From assembly GCF_007995015.1 (NCBI RefSeq), contig NZ_VORB01000001.1, positions 1-64,000 on the forward strand: DNA of 64,000 nucleotides, in the 5' to 3' direction. Under the pieces are notes generated by a model, which saw only the letters and a list, made by a program, of their open reading frames with translations, ran no database searches and was not told where the DNA came from. Shown here one piece after another: positions 55,780 to 64,000 of the stretch (positions within the stretch are counted from its first letter, which is position 1; each line of letters starts with the position of its first letter). The stretch is from Luteibaculum oceani. GTDB lineage: Bacteria; Bacteroidota; Bacteroidia; Flavobacteriales_D; Luteibaculaceae. The position numbers and the translations under genes were made by a program.

Positions 55780-55933
55780 ATCTGTATGGGTTTGGGCTAA
55801 ATTTAAAGTTATTGCTTCTTAAAAAAATTAAACCTAATTAAAATGTGGATGCTAGCTATAATACGTCAGCATTTCCAGCTAATTTTCAACACAATTAAAA
55901 GTTATTTTTACCTCTTAGTTTCCTAACTACTGC

Positions 55934-56482
55934 ATGACCACCGACAAAAAAATTATCAGAGGAATATTTCTAAAGAGGTTATCACTTCTTTGTTTAGCCA
56001 TTTTTCTGGTGCTAATAAGTCAGAAAATGATTGGTCAGGAGGGGTATGAATTAAGCTTAGAGGAGGCAATAGATCAACATCCTAGGCAAATACTAACTAA
56101 GTATTTATTGGATACGAGTAACACTTTTATTGGAGTTCCATATCGATATGGGGCCGACGGACCCAATCATTTCGATTGCAGCGGATTTGTCCGTTATGTT
56201 TTTCAATCAATTTCACTAGATCTACCGAGGAGTTCTGGGATGATTGCCAACACTGGGAAATCCATAAGCCGCGAAAAAATATCGGTGGGAGATTTAATCA
56301 TATTCGCTGGAAGGAATAAAACTACCAAAACGCCTGGACATGTAGGCATAGTCTCGGAAATTCGCAAAAATCAAATCATTTTCATCCATGCATCCACCAG
56401 TTCGGGTGTACGAACCGATAGTCTTTATGGACATCCCTATTTTGAAGATCGAATTTTAGATTTTCGCACCTGGGAATGGTAA
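55934..56482 (+). CDS. NlpC/P60 (C40) peptidoglycan endopeptidase
   Basis: Cleaves peptide stems of peptidoglycan. The 182-residue protein has a hydrophobic N-terminal segment (about 15-34; a signal peptide or anchor with a basic start) and a C40 domain with Cys82 in NHFDCSGFVRYVF, His136 in TPGHVGIV and His152 in IFIHAST, giving a complete catalytic triad. The ATG at 55934 is the start; there is no obvious TAnnTTTG element upstream in the 154-base divergent gap, which otherwise shows only AT-rich sequence. Confidence 0.9.
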   Translation: MTTDKKIIRGIFLKRLSLLCLAIFLVLISQKMIGQEGYELSLEEAIDQHPRQILTKYLLDTSNTFIGVPYRYGADGPNHFDCSGFVRYVFQSISLDLPRSSGMIANTGKSISREKISVGDLIIFAGRNKTTKTPGHVGIVSEIRKNQIIFIHASTSSGVRTDSLYGHPYFEDRILDFRTWEW

Positions 56483-56488
56483 CAAAAA

Positions 56489-57355
56489 CTAGTCCTTTTT
56501 GTCTTTTTCTTTTCCCTTTTCTTTTTCTGGATCCTTTAGATATTTAGAAGCGATAATCTCTTTTTTGGCTTCTTTTTCTTGACGCTTACGTTCCTTTTCG
56601 GCTTCTTTTTGCTCCTGCTTAATTTGTTTTTCTATTTCCTTAAGCGACATTTCGGATTCCACATCCAAAATAGTACTCACTTTTTCACCGTCTTTATTAA
56701 AGTACTCGGTTCTACCGGGAATTAGTACGTTTAGGAACAATTGCGTTTGATTAAAACCCCATGTTGGATCGGCATCATCCGCCTTTCTATCATGCGGACC
56801 AAAAAGCTTCTCGGCGCTTTTAAAAAATTCAATCGCATTTTTCCTGTTTTGAGGGTTAATGCTGGTATCTGCCAATGCTTGTACACCTTTTACGTAGTAA
56901 TACCTTGGATTTAGCTGATCTAGGTAGAATGCATTACTCATTAACTCCTTGTAGCGGAAGATGAATTTGTTCTCGCGCTCGTCTCTGTTTATTTCAATTT
57001 TTTTGAAAAGTAAAAGAGCTTCTAGGATATCCAGTTCTGGGTGGGTTCGCTTTATAAGTCTTGCTCGGTCTACGTATCCCAAAGCGATATTAATTGCTTG
57101 ATCGCGATTCGATTTTTCGAAACTGTATTCTGCCTTTTTAAGGTTACCATAAGCCAGCCAATAATAGCTTCTCCAGTCGGTACCGTGCTCTGAAATCATC
57201 GATTTGTAATCCTTTAGGATATTTCCAATGGTTTCGGAAGAGGCACAAGTATCTATGCGCGTTAGCATTTCTTTAACCTTATCACCTAAATCATTTCCTG
57301 CATAAGCAGAAGACACAAGGGTAAACAGGCAAAAAAGCGTGAGGATTCGCTTCAT
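56489..57355 (-). CDS. Uncharacterised exported TPR-like protein with Lys/Glu-rich tail
   Basis: The 288-residue protein has a signal peptide (1-19, ending AYA). Residues ~25-215 are helical with TPR-like pairs (DWRSYYWLAYGNLKKAEYSF, NPRYYYVKGVQALAD, NRKNAIEFFKSAEKLFG). The last ~60 residues are almost only Lys, Glu and Gln, a charged helix or disordered tail, with runs of the KEK type. I do not recognise the family. It has its own -7 element and is convergent with the NlpC/P60 gene, with 6 bases between stops. Confidence 0.7.
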   Translation of the reverse strand: MKRILTLFCLFTLVSSAYAGNDLGDKVKEMLTRIDTCASSETIGNILKDYKSMISEHGTDWRSYYWLAYGNLKKAEYSFEKSNRDQAINIALGYVDRARLIKRTHPELDILEALLLFKKIEINRDERENKFIFRYKELMSNAFYLDQLNPRYYYVKGVQALADTSINPQNRKNAIEFFKSAEKLFGPHDRKADDADPTWGFNQTQLFLNVLIPGRTEYFNKDGEKVSTILDVESEMSLKEIEKQIKQEQKEAEKERKRQEKEAKKEIIASKYLKDPEKEKGKEKDKKD

Positions 57356-57373
57356 GAATCAAAAAATTTTGGA

Positions 57374-57381
57374 CAAATATA
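57374..57381 (-). promoter_or_regulatory. Predicted -7 element of the TPR-like gene
   Basis: The minus strand reads TATATTTG, a TAnnTTTG match 18 bases before the ATG at 57355. Confidence 0.5.
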
Positions 57382-57423
57382 ACAGGGCTTTTGGAGGGGA
57401 TGAAAACCTCCCATAATTAAAAC

Positions 57424-58707
57424 TTAAGCATCTTGAAATCCAGACAAGTACTGCTTTAAAACCCTAACGGAATCTTGAAAAACTGGTAGGTCTGTGGCGG
57501 GAATTGGATCTGCCGGACTAAATTTCTCCCTAAGGTGGTCTACTTGTTTCCCGTATTTCCACAATCTTAAGCAAACATGCGGTCCGGTAGCTAAACCTGT
57601 AGCTCCTACGTAGCCAATGATTTGACCTTGTTTAACTCGAACTCCAGCCTTAATTCCACTACCGTATTTTGACATGTGTAGATACTGAGAGGTATAGGTG
57701 GAATTATGCTTTATCTTAACATACCTACCATTGTATTTAGAGTACTTAGCCTCTAAAACCACCCCATCGCCCACCGCTAAAATAGGAGTGCCATGCGGTG
57801 CGGCATAATCGGTACCTAAATGAGCTTTATACCTTTTTTGAACAGGATGGAACCTCCTAAGTGAGTAGCGTGATGATATTCGTCCAAATTTCACTGGGGA
57901 CTTCAGCATAGATTTTTGAAGATTCTCTCCCTTATGATCAAAAAATTGATCCATATCCAGGGCAGAATGGTAAAATCTAAATGCATCCAAAGTATCATTA
58001 CCTGATCTATATTCGGCAGCCAAAACACGCCCCACTCCAATGGATTTACCCTCGGCTTTTCTCTCTTCGAAAAGGAAAGAGAACTCATCGTTTTTGTTTA
58101 ATCGATAGAAGTCTAGAGTCCAAGCATAGATGTCGGATAACTTTAGTGCCAATCCCACCGGAAGGTCTTTTTCTTTAAAAGCATCGTACAGGTTACTTGT
58201 AATTTTCACATTACCCGACCTCAAAGTGGTCTCCACGGGAAGAGAAAAAATCTTTGCATTGGTACTATCTTTTAGCGATATCCGTAAAAAATCTGTTTTA
58301 TCAATCTGATACAGAAAATAGGCTGCAGTTTCTATTGAATCTTTGAGATAGGTGAATACCGAATAAGCGTTTCCAGCTTTAATTTTAGTAACAGGAAAGA
58401 CTTTTTTACAGCTATCTGCGGCTACCAATATTTGCTCCCAAGAAATGTTGTAATCCAAAAGTAAATCGGAGAAAACAGCACCGCGTCTTACCTCTCCTTC
58501 CACCACATTAAACTTGGTAATAGGAATACCAAACTTACGCTCCTCCACCTTCGGTTTTTGAACCAACAATGTATCTGTAGCGTCGGAGCCAGTGTTGGAA
58601 GGAGCATCTTTACCACCTCGGTTAAAAATAGAAAATAAGGCTATAGCGATGGTCCCTACAACTAGGACAATCCACCATAATTTCTTTTGGGGAGACTTCT
58701 TTTGCAT
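57424..58707 (-). CDS. M23-family peptidoglycan metallopeptidase
   Basis: A LytM-type endopeptidase. The 427-residue protein has a cytoplasmic start, one membrane anchor (about 11-28), an OapA/LysM-like N-terminal region (about 60-250) and an M23 domain (about 290-400). Zinc ligands His296 and Asp300 are present in AHLGTDYAAPHGTP and the catalytic His344 in QYLHMSKY. The final motif is GPHVCLRL, so the usual HLH zinc His is replaced by Cys379, which could still bind zinc. It is followed downstream by the TPR-like gene and preceded by kynA at 1 base, suggesting one transcript with kynA. Confidence 0.9.
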   Translation of the reverse strand: MQKKSPQKKLWWIVLVVGTIAIALFSIFNRGGKDAPSNTGSDATDTLLVQKPKVEERKFGIPITKFNVVEGEVRRGAVFSDLLLDYNISWEQILVAADSCKKVFPVTKIKAGNAYSVFTYLKDSIETAAYFLYQIDKTDFLRISLKDSTNAKIFSLPVETTLRSGNVKITSNLYDAFKEKDLPVGLALKLSDIYAWTLDFYRLNKNDEFSFLFEERKAEGKSIGVGRVLAAEYRSGNDTLDAFRFYHSALDMDQFFDHKGENLQKSMLKSPVKFGRISSRYSLRRFHPVQKRYKAHLGTDYAAPHGTPILAVGDGVVLEAKYSKYNGRYVKIKHNSTYTSQYLHMSKYGSGIKAGVRVKQGQIIGYVGATGLATGPHVCLRLWKYGKQVDHLREKFSPADPIPATDLPVFQDSVRVLKQYLSGFQDA

Positions 58708-58708
58708 A

Positions 58709-59677
58709 TTACTTTAAGCCCAACGCACTTTCAACCCAATTCTTGCCCCAGTTATCTTTTTCTTCTTGAGTCCATAGGGTTGGGAAAAAGATTCTTTTTT
58801 GAAAGTGTGGAGGTAAATAATCCTGCCAATTGGTACCTCCTGTAGCAGCGATGTCTTTTTCTTTGCTTTGCAGGTAACGAACAGCAGATTTATAATGTAC
58901 CAAAGGCCAATCTACGTTAACCAGGATGTCGAAGGTTTTAAGTTGGCGCTTAATTTCTTCATCCCCATCAGAAAGGTAACCTTCTAGCAACAGGTGATTT
59001 AGGTTGCAAAACTTCAGTTTGGTTAAAAGACCCAACAGTTCGGTATCGTAACGCTCTTCGAACATTTTAAGCGTTAGGGTTTTCTCCCCCGTATCTTTTG
59101 TAGTTGCTCCAAACTTCCAGTAAATGTTATCGAAGTTCTGGTTGATATCTTCCTCCTTGGTAATTTCTACCTCTCCTCGAACTGAGTGGTGCAACAAGTT
59201 TTCAAGTCCCGTTGCGTGAATTTCAATTTTACGGTATTGCACCGACTGAAATCCTGAAGCCGGCAAAAGAGCCATTCTAAATTTCAAAAACTGTTCCTTG
59301 TCCATTCCTTCGATCATAATTCCGAATGAATGCACCAAGGCTCTGAAGTAATTATTAATGCGCTTAAGCTTGGTAACGGTTTTTTTACTGTCCCATTTTT
59401 CCTTTTTAGACCCCCCACAGATATGATCTAGCTCCTGCAGACAAAGCTTAAAGTAAAGCTCCGTTATTTGATGGTAGATGATGAAAATATTTTCATCTGG
59501 ATATATTGTTCGAGGAGTTTGCAGGGATAGTAAGGTATCTTGATGGATATAATCCCAATAGGTTAGAAACTCGCTATGAAGCAATCCATCTAGGTATGAG
59601 CCCAAATCTTGTCCACGTTCCGAAAACTTTTGGTGGAGCGCTTCTAACTTGTTCTGAATTTCTGAGGTAACAACCAT
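58709..59677 (-). CDS. kynA: Tryptophan 2,3-dioxygenase
   Basis: The haem enzyme that opens the indole ring of tryptophan to give N-formylkynurenine. The 322 residues contain the distal-pocket segment IIYHQITELYFKLCLQELDH, the RMALLPASGFQSVQYRKIE substrate region with conserved Arg, and AATGGTNWQDYLPP near the C-terminus corresponding to the TGGS loop. The other kynurenine genes are not in the window. It lies between the DUF3108 gene (11 bases) and M23 (1 base), an arrangement without obvious metabolic sense. Confidence 0.93.
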   Translation of the reverse strand: MVVTSEIQNKLEALHQKFSERGQDLGSYLDGLLHSEFLTYWDYIHQDTLLSLQTPRTIYPDENIFIIYHQITELYFKLCLQELDHICGGSKKEKWDSKKTVTKLKRINNYFRALVHSFGIMIEGMDKEQFLKFRMALLPASGFQSVQYRKIEIHATGLENLLHHSVRGEVEITKEEDINQNFDNIYWKFGATTKDTGEKTLTLKMFEERYDTELLGLLTKLKFCNLNHLLLEGYLSDGDEEIKRQLKTFDILVNVDWPLVHYKSAVRYLQSKEKDIAATGGTNWQDYLPPHFQKRIFFPTLWTQEEKDNWGKNWVESALGLK

Positions 59678-59688
59678 TTAAAATCTAT

Positions 59689-60495
59689 TTAATCAATCTT
59701 GGAAATTGGCGCAGCCAACCCCTTGTAATCTGTAAGTTCCATTTTAATAGAACCCACCAATACTTTTGCTTGGATCAATACCGGAATGTTGTTTTTATCC
59801 GCCGTAATCCAAACATTTAGATCTTCTTCGTCTTTAAAAATTCGTCCTTTTTGAACCACTGGGACAAATTTTCGACACTTAAATTTTCCATTCCTAATAC
59901 TTACCACATCCGAACCCAGATACTTTATCTTCAGAGGCCAGTACTCATCGTCTACAAAAGCTGGAATGGTAAATACATCGCCAATTTTTGCCGTATCGAA
60001 ATTTAGGGTTCTCGCATAATAAAATGCCGACAACATATCTTGGGTGTACTCGGGAATGTCAAAGACTTTATGCTTTCCTGTCTCGACTTTTTGCTGATGC
60101 TGGTAAAACTTATAATCTTGATTGATTTCGTACCCACCTTCGTTTACCCTTCGGATAAAAATCCAGGGAAATGCTCCATTAGCATCTAAATAACTCTCAT
60201 AACGGTCCCTAACCTTAAAAAACCAGTTGAAAGCACCAACAGACCTTCCCGTTCCAACCAAATGCAAAAGTGGCCTCCCATAAACAGTTCTATCAGTAGC
60301 CTCCACTTTTAACTTGGCTACTCCTGCATTTACTAGACCATAGTGCAGAACGTAATCTAATTCTTCTCCAACCTTATATGCCTTTACTGAAAATTTTCTA
60401 AGTGTATCGGCACTGGCTTTTAAATTTTGGCCGTTCGTATTGGCATAAATGAACCCAATAGAAACGGTCAGAATAATGCTGCTTATCCATTTCAT
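59689..60495 (-). CDS. DUF3108-family exported protein
   Basis: 268 residues from the ATG at 60495, which starts a signal peptide (about 1-23, ending TNGQ); an upstream start at 60525 overlaps the leuS stop. The body has features of DUF3108 proteins: YKVGEELDYVLHYGLVNAGVAKL, then RDRYESYLDANGAFPW and a late FKDEEDLNVWITADKNNIPV. The fold is expected to be a beta-barrel-like periplasmic lipid-binding type; function unknown. It follows leuS by 29 bases in the same direction. Confidence 0.82.
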   Translation of the reverse strand: MKWISSIILTVSIGFIYANTNGQNLKASADTLRKFSVKAYKVGEELDYVLHYGLVNAGVAKLKVEATDRTVYGRPLLHLVGTGRSVGAFNWFFKVRDRYESYLDANGAFPWIFIRRVNEGGYEINQDYKFYQHQQKVETGKHKVFDIPEYTQDMLSAFYYARTLNFDTAKIGDVFTIPAFVDDEYWPLKIKYLGSDVVSIRNGKFKCRKFVPVVQKGRIFKDEEDLNVWITADKNNIPVLIQAKVLVGSIKMELTDYKGLAAPISKID

Positions 60496-60524
60496 AATAT
60501 TAGCTGAGCTCAAGAAGTGTGCCA

Positions 60525-63332
60525 TTAGGCCACAACATTAACTATTTTCTTAGGTACAACGATGACCTTTTTAGGTTTTTTATCGACTAAATATTTTGCA
60601 GTTTGAGGATTTTTCAAAACCTCCTCTTCCACCTGATCCTTACTTAATGAAAGCGAAAGTTCTAGTTTAAACCTCATTTTACCATTAAAAGAGATAGGAT
60701 ATTCGAAGGTATTTTCCACAAGATATTCTTCGTTATGAACGGGGTATTCCGCAAATGTTATACTGCCAGTCATTCCTAGTTTTCCCCACAGTTCCTCGGC
60801 AATATGAGGAGCGTAGGGTGACAATAAAACACACAGCGGCTTAAGAATATCCTGCTTATTGCACTTAAGTGCTTGCAATTCATTAACGCAAATCATTAAC
60901 TGACTTACCACGGTATTAAAGGAGAACCTATTGATGTCCTCGTTAACCTTTTTAATGGTAGCATGCAGAACTTTAAGCTCCTCTTTACTTGGTGCTTCCT
61001 GGCTTACACCTTGCTCTCCGTTAAATAATCTCCAGAACTTTTTAAGGAAGTTGAATACACCAGTAATTCCTTGAGTATCCCATGGTTTGTGTTGTTCTAT
61101 AGGACCTAAAAACATCTCGTAACACCTCAAGGTATCCGCTCCAAACTGCTCAACTAAATCATCTGGATTCTGAACATTTAGCTTGGATTTAGACATTTTT
61201 TCTACCTCGTCATCACAAAGTACGTGAGTAGCATTTTCTGGGAAGAAGGTAGCATTTGCAAAATCGGGGGCTGAATTGCGTAGGGCTTCTAAACCGATCT
61301 TATCGTTTTCTACCAAGTTGATATCTACGTGAAGCTTTTGGAAACGATCGAATTTGAACTCCTCATTGGGAAATTGATCTTGATACTCCTGTAACTTATC
61401 CTTAGAAACAATAACATTGGGATTGGCTTTGTCCCTAAAAACAAAGTTACTTCTACCCAATATCATCCCTTGATTAATCAGCTTTTTAAAAGGCTCTTCG
61501 AATGGTAAGTAGCCTAAATCGAATAGGAATTTAGTCCAAAAGCGTGCATATAAAAGGTGTCCTGTAGCATGCTCAGCACCACCAATGTATAGGTCTACAT
61601 TTTGCCAATAGGCAAGCTTATCCTGGCCAGCAAAAGCTTTGTCGTTATTAGGGTCTACGTACCTAGCGAAATACCAAGAAGAGCCAGCCCATCCCGGCAT
61701 GGTATTGCATTCCATTTCATCGGCATCCACCTGCACATTCCAGTCTTCCTTTGCCGCTCTTGCTAAAGGTGGCTTACCATCTTTTGTAGGTTTAAACTCA
61801 TTTATCTCTGGAAGTTCAATTGGCAGCTGTTCGTCGGCAATTAATTTTGGAATTCCATCTTGGAAATAAACTGGGAAAGGCTCGCCCCAATAACGCTGTC
61901 TTGAGAACACCGCATCGCGCAATCTAAAATTGGTTTTCCCCTTTCCTAAACCACGTTTTTCTATTTCCTTAATTGCAACGGGAATAGCCTCCTGCCCGGT
62001 AAGGCCATTTAAGAAATCGCCATTAATTACTTTGGCTTCTTTGGTGGCATTTGCCTCCTCAGAAATATCTACCCCTTCGAATATCGCAGGGATATCCAAA
62101 TTGAATTTTTTAGCAAAATTATAATCGCGTTGATCGCCAGCAGGTACTGCCATTACAGCACCGGTACCATAACCAGCAAGCACGTAATCGGCTATATAAA
62201 CTGGGATTTTATTTCCAGTAAATGGGTGGATAGCATAAGCTCCGGTAAAGCAACCTGTAACCTTATCGGTATCTGCCTGACGCTCTCTTTCTGTTTTTAA
62301 ACCTGCAGTTTTGATGTATTTTTCAACCTCTTCTTTTTGCTCGGCAGTGGTAATGGATTTTACAAGCTCGTGTTCGGGAGCCAAAACCATGAAACTTACA
62401 CCAAAAATAGTATCAGGACGAGTGGTAAACACTTCAATTTTGCCCTTTTCATTTTCCAACTCAAAGTTTACCGAAGCCCCTTCAGATTTACCTATCCAAT
62501 TGCGCTGAATTTCTTTTAGCGCATCACTCCAGTCTAACTTATCCAGATCTTCAAGTAGACGCTCAGCATACGCTCCGATGCGCATCATCCACTGTTTCAT
62601 CAATTTTTGCTCAACAGGGAATCCGCCTCGCTCCGACTTGCCGTCTTTTACTTCATCATTGGCTAACACTGTACCCAATTCTTCACACCAGTTTACCCAA
62701 GTATCTGCTAAATAGGTTAAGCGATATTCTTGGAGAATAGCCTCCTTTTCTTTATCGGAATAATTTTCCCAATCTGGAGCTGAGAAAATACGCTCACAGG
62801 AAGTTTCGGCTTCAACATTCTTATTTCCTTCTTTTTCAAAGAGAGACACTAAGTCTTCGATAGGACGTGCTCTGTCTAACCCTTTATCGTAATACGAATT
62901 GAATAACTGCTTGAATATCCATTGGGTCCATTTATAGTATTCGGGGCTAGAAGTTCTAATCTCCCGACTCCAATCGAAAGAGAAACCAATATTATCTAAT
63001 TGCTGACGGTAACGAGCAATGTTGTTTTCAGTAGTAATTGCAGGATGCTGACCCGTTTGGATGGCATATTGCTCTGCTGGCAATCCAAAGGAGTCGTACC
63101 CCATTGGATGCAATACGTTAAATCCTTTATGTCTTTTGTAACGAGCAATAATATCGCTTGCAATGTAGCCCAGAGGGTGCCCCACGTGTAATCCAGCACC
63201 AGAGGGGTAAGGGAACATATCTAGTACATAGTACTTTGGCTTAGTACTGCTATCTTCAGCTTTAAAAACCTGGTTTTCTGCCCAAAATTTCTGCCACTTT
63301 TTCTCTATCTCTATGTGCTTGTATTCGCTCAT
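60525..63332 (-). CDS. leuS: Leucyl-tRNA synthetase
   Basis: Charges tRNA-Leu. From the ATG at 63332 it has 935 residues, normal for the bacterial type. The class I signatures are the HIGH variant PYPSGAGLHVGHPLGY and KMSKS in VEKMSKSKLN. The editing (CP1) domain region, roughly 220-420, has TTRPDTIFGVSFMVLAPEH and the GTGAVMAVPAGDQRD motif with the conserved Asp. The apparent start at 63338 is a TTG two codons ahead and is less likely. It is co-directional with the histidine kinase upstream and the DUF3108 gene downstream. Confidence 0.97.
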   Translation of the reverse strand: MSEYKHIEIEKKWQKFWAENQVFKAEDSSTKPKYYVLDMFPYPSGAGLHVGHPLGYIASDIIARYKRHKGFNVLHPMGYDSFGLPAEQYAIQTGQHPAITTENNIARYRQQLDNIGFSFDWSREIRTSSPEYYKWTQWIFKQLFNSYYDKGLDRARPIEDLVSLFEKEGNKNVEAETSCERIFSAPDWENYSDKEKEAILQEYRLTYLADTWVNWCEELGTVLANDEVKDGKSERGGFPVEQKLMKQWMMRIGAYAERLLEDLDKLDWSDALKEIQRNWIGKSEGASVNFELENEKGKIEVFTTRPDTIFGVSFMVLAPEHELVKSITTAEQKEEVEKYIKTAGLKTERERQADTDKVTGCFTGAYAIHPFTGNKIPVYIADYVLAGYGTGAVMAVPAGDQRDYNFAKKFNLDIPAIFEGVDISEEANATKEAKVINGDFLNGLTGQEAIPVAIKEIEKRGLGKGKTNFRLRDAVFSRQRYWGEPFPVYFQDGIPKLIADEQLPIELPEINEFKPTKDGKPPLARAAKEDWNVQVDADEMECNTMPGWAGSSWYFARYVDPNNDKAFAGQDKLAYWQNVDLYIGGAEHATGHLLYARFWTKFLFDLGYLPFEEPFKKLINQGMILGRSNFVFRDKANPNVIVSKDKLQEYQDQFPNEEFKFDRFQKLHVDINLVENDKIGLEALRNSAPDFANATFFPENATHVLCDDEVEKMSKSKLNVQNPDDLVEQFGADTLRCYEMFLGPIEQHKPWDTQGITGVFNFLKKFWRLFNGEQGVSQEAPSKEELKVLHATIKKVNEDINRFSFNTVVSQLMICVNELQALKCNKQDILKPLCVLLSPYAPHIAEELWGKLGMTGSITFAEYPVHNEEYLVENTFEYPISFNGKMRFKLELSLSLSKDQVEEEVLKNPQTAKYLVDKKPKKVIVVPKKIVNVVA

Positions 63333-63372
63333 TACCAAAAAACTTTGGCGCGAATTTAGGCATTAAGAAGCG

Positions 63373-64000
63373 TTATGCCCGTAAAAGAATCCTAAAGGTT
63401 GTACCTACACCTGGTTCTGAATGTTTTACAAAGATTTTTCCTTTGTGATAATCCTCTATAATTCTCTTTACAAGGGTTAAACCTAAGCCCCAACCTCTTT
63501 TGCGGGTGGTGTAGCCAGGTTCAAAAACCGTCTTCTGTTTGTTTGCAGGAATTCCTTTTCCGGTATCTGTAATATCTATGATAACCTCAGCACCTTTTGA
63601 TTGGAGATTAATATCAATTTTACCTGAGCCCTGCATGGCATCCACAGCATTTTTAATAAGGTTTTCCAATACCCATTCAAACAGCTGAATATTAATCTTT
63701 GCAGCAGTATTGGCATCCTCTGCACTAATATTTATCTCAACCGTTCTCGGTATTCTCGGTTTTAAATAATCTACCCCAGCATTGATAATGGGTAACATTT
63801 TTCTTGGCGACAACTCAGGTGCAGCTCCAATTTTTGAAAAACGAGCCGTGATTACTTCCAAGCGTTTTATATCGTTCCCCATTTCCTTGAGGGTAGATTT
63901 ATCAACCCCCTGCGACTCTAAAACATCCTTCCAAGCTAATAAAGATGATAACGGGGTACCCAATTGGTGTGCCGTTTCCTTGGCCATTCCCACCCAAACC
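63373..64000 (-). CDS. Histidine kinase, C-terminal part (cut by window edge)
   Basis: The visible 209 codons include the phosphoacceptor region GMAKETAHQLGTPLSSLLAW (H-box), then a HATPase_c domain with N-box LENLIKNAVDAM, G1 DTGKGIP, F-box FEPGYTT and G2 GWGLGLTLVKRIIEDY. The frame stays open to base 64000 (preceding residues VWV), so the sensor domain is missing. The ETAHQLGTPLSS form of the H-box is common in Bacteroidota kinases. No response regulator is visible; leuS follows after about 40 bases. Confidence 0.9.
   Translation of the reverse strand, partial: VWVGMAKETAHQLGTPLSSLLAWKDVLESQGVDKSTLKEMGNDIKRLEVITARFSKIGAAPELSPRKMLPIINAGVDYLKPRIPRTVEINISAEDANTAAKINIQLFEWVLENLIKNAVDAMQGSGKIDINLQSKGAEVIIDITDTGKGIPANKQKTVFEPGYTTRKRGWGLGLTLVKRIIEDYHKGKIFVKHSEPGVGTTFRILLRA

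Noticed and set aside
57393-57411. Hairpin between the M23 gene and the TPR-like gene as a terminator
   Set aside because: Only 5 bp of stem and no T-run on the minus strand.

Overview
This window looks like a chromosomal segment of a Bacteroidota bacterium, most probably of the order Flavobacteriales. Seen directly: a 2400-residue SprA (type IX secretion translocon), two proteins with type IX sorting tails, an alternative complex III operon (actABCDEF) joined to coxB-ctaD, two tandem subunit III genes, and the Bacteroidota -7 promoter element TAnnTTTG a short way upstream of many genes. The family-level placement is inference. I see no rRNA, tRNA, CRISPR array or prophage.

Layout. 1-127: the left end of an IS3-type insertion sequence, cut by the window edge. 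162-1868: an unrecognised 568-residue protein with a C-terminal PD-(D/E)XK nuclease-like domain. 1893-6239 (minus): ctaB, two subunit III genes, subunit IV, SCO, DUF420 and a small CxxC membrane protein, all for building or completing the aa3-type oxidase. 6284-12087 (minus): GDP-fucose synthesis (gmd, fcl), a WecA/TagO-like phosphoglycosyltransferase and two outer-membrane barrels, consistent with surface polysaccharide. 12245-13763 (minus): tonB, a VanZ-like gene and gcvH. 13814-23870 (minus): maeB, ruvA and sprA with gaps of 1-3 bases.

23921-25444 (plus): a sirtuin-type deacylase, a small barrel and a 62-residue protein. 25500-31542: a minus-strand T9SS cargo, then a plus-strand envelope set of an Omp28-like T9SS cargo, a TlpA thioredoxin, a DUF6029 barrel and an Omp28-like lipoprotein; three of these carry a CxxC thioredoxin motif. 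31550-45475 (minus): one co-directional run, actABCDEF-coxB-ctaD followed by an outer-membrane protein, ruvB and queG. Alternative complex III passes electrons from quinol through its haem subunits to CoxB/CtaD; the missing subunits III and IV and haem O synthase are in the separate 2-6 kb operon.

45758-51255: a SPOR protein and the rimP-nusA-infB operon. 51329-64000: envelope proteins (a YwqK-repeat protein, M61, M48, NlpC/P60 and M23 enzymes, a TPR-like protein, a DUF3108 protein), tryptophan 2,3-dioxygenase, leuS and the C-terminal part of a histidine kinase.

The most notable signals are regulatory structures embedded in coding or leader DNA: a terminator inside the signal-peptide codons of the gene after ctaD, a terminator inside the 3' end of queG serving the opposite strand, and a terminator-like hairpin that fills the predicted leader of rimP-nusA-infB. 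The nuclease-like gene beside the IS and the thiol-redox envelope cluster are the best candidates for undescribed function.
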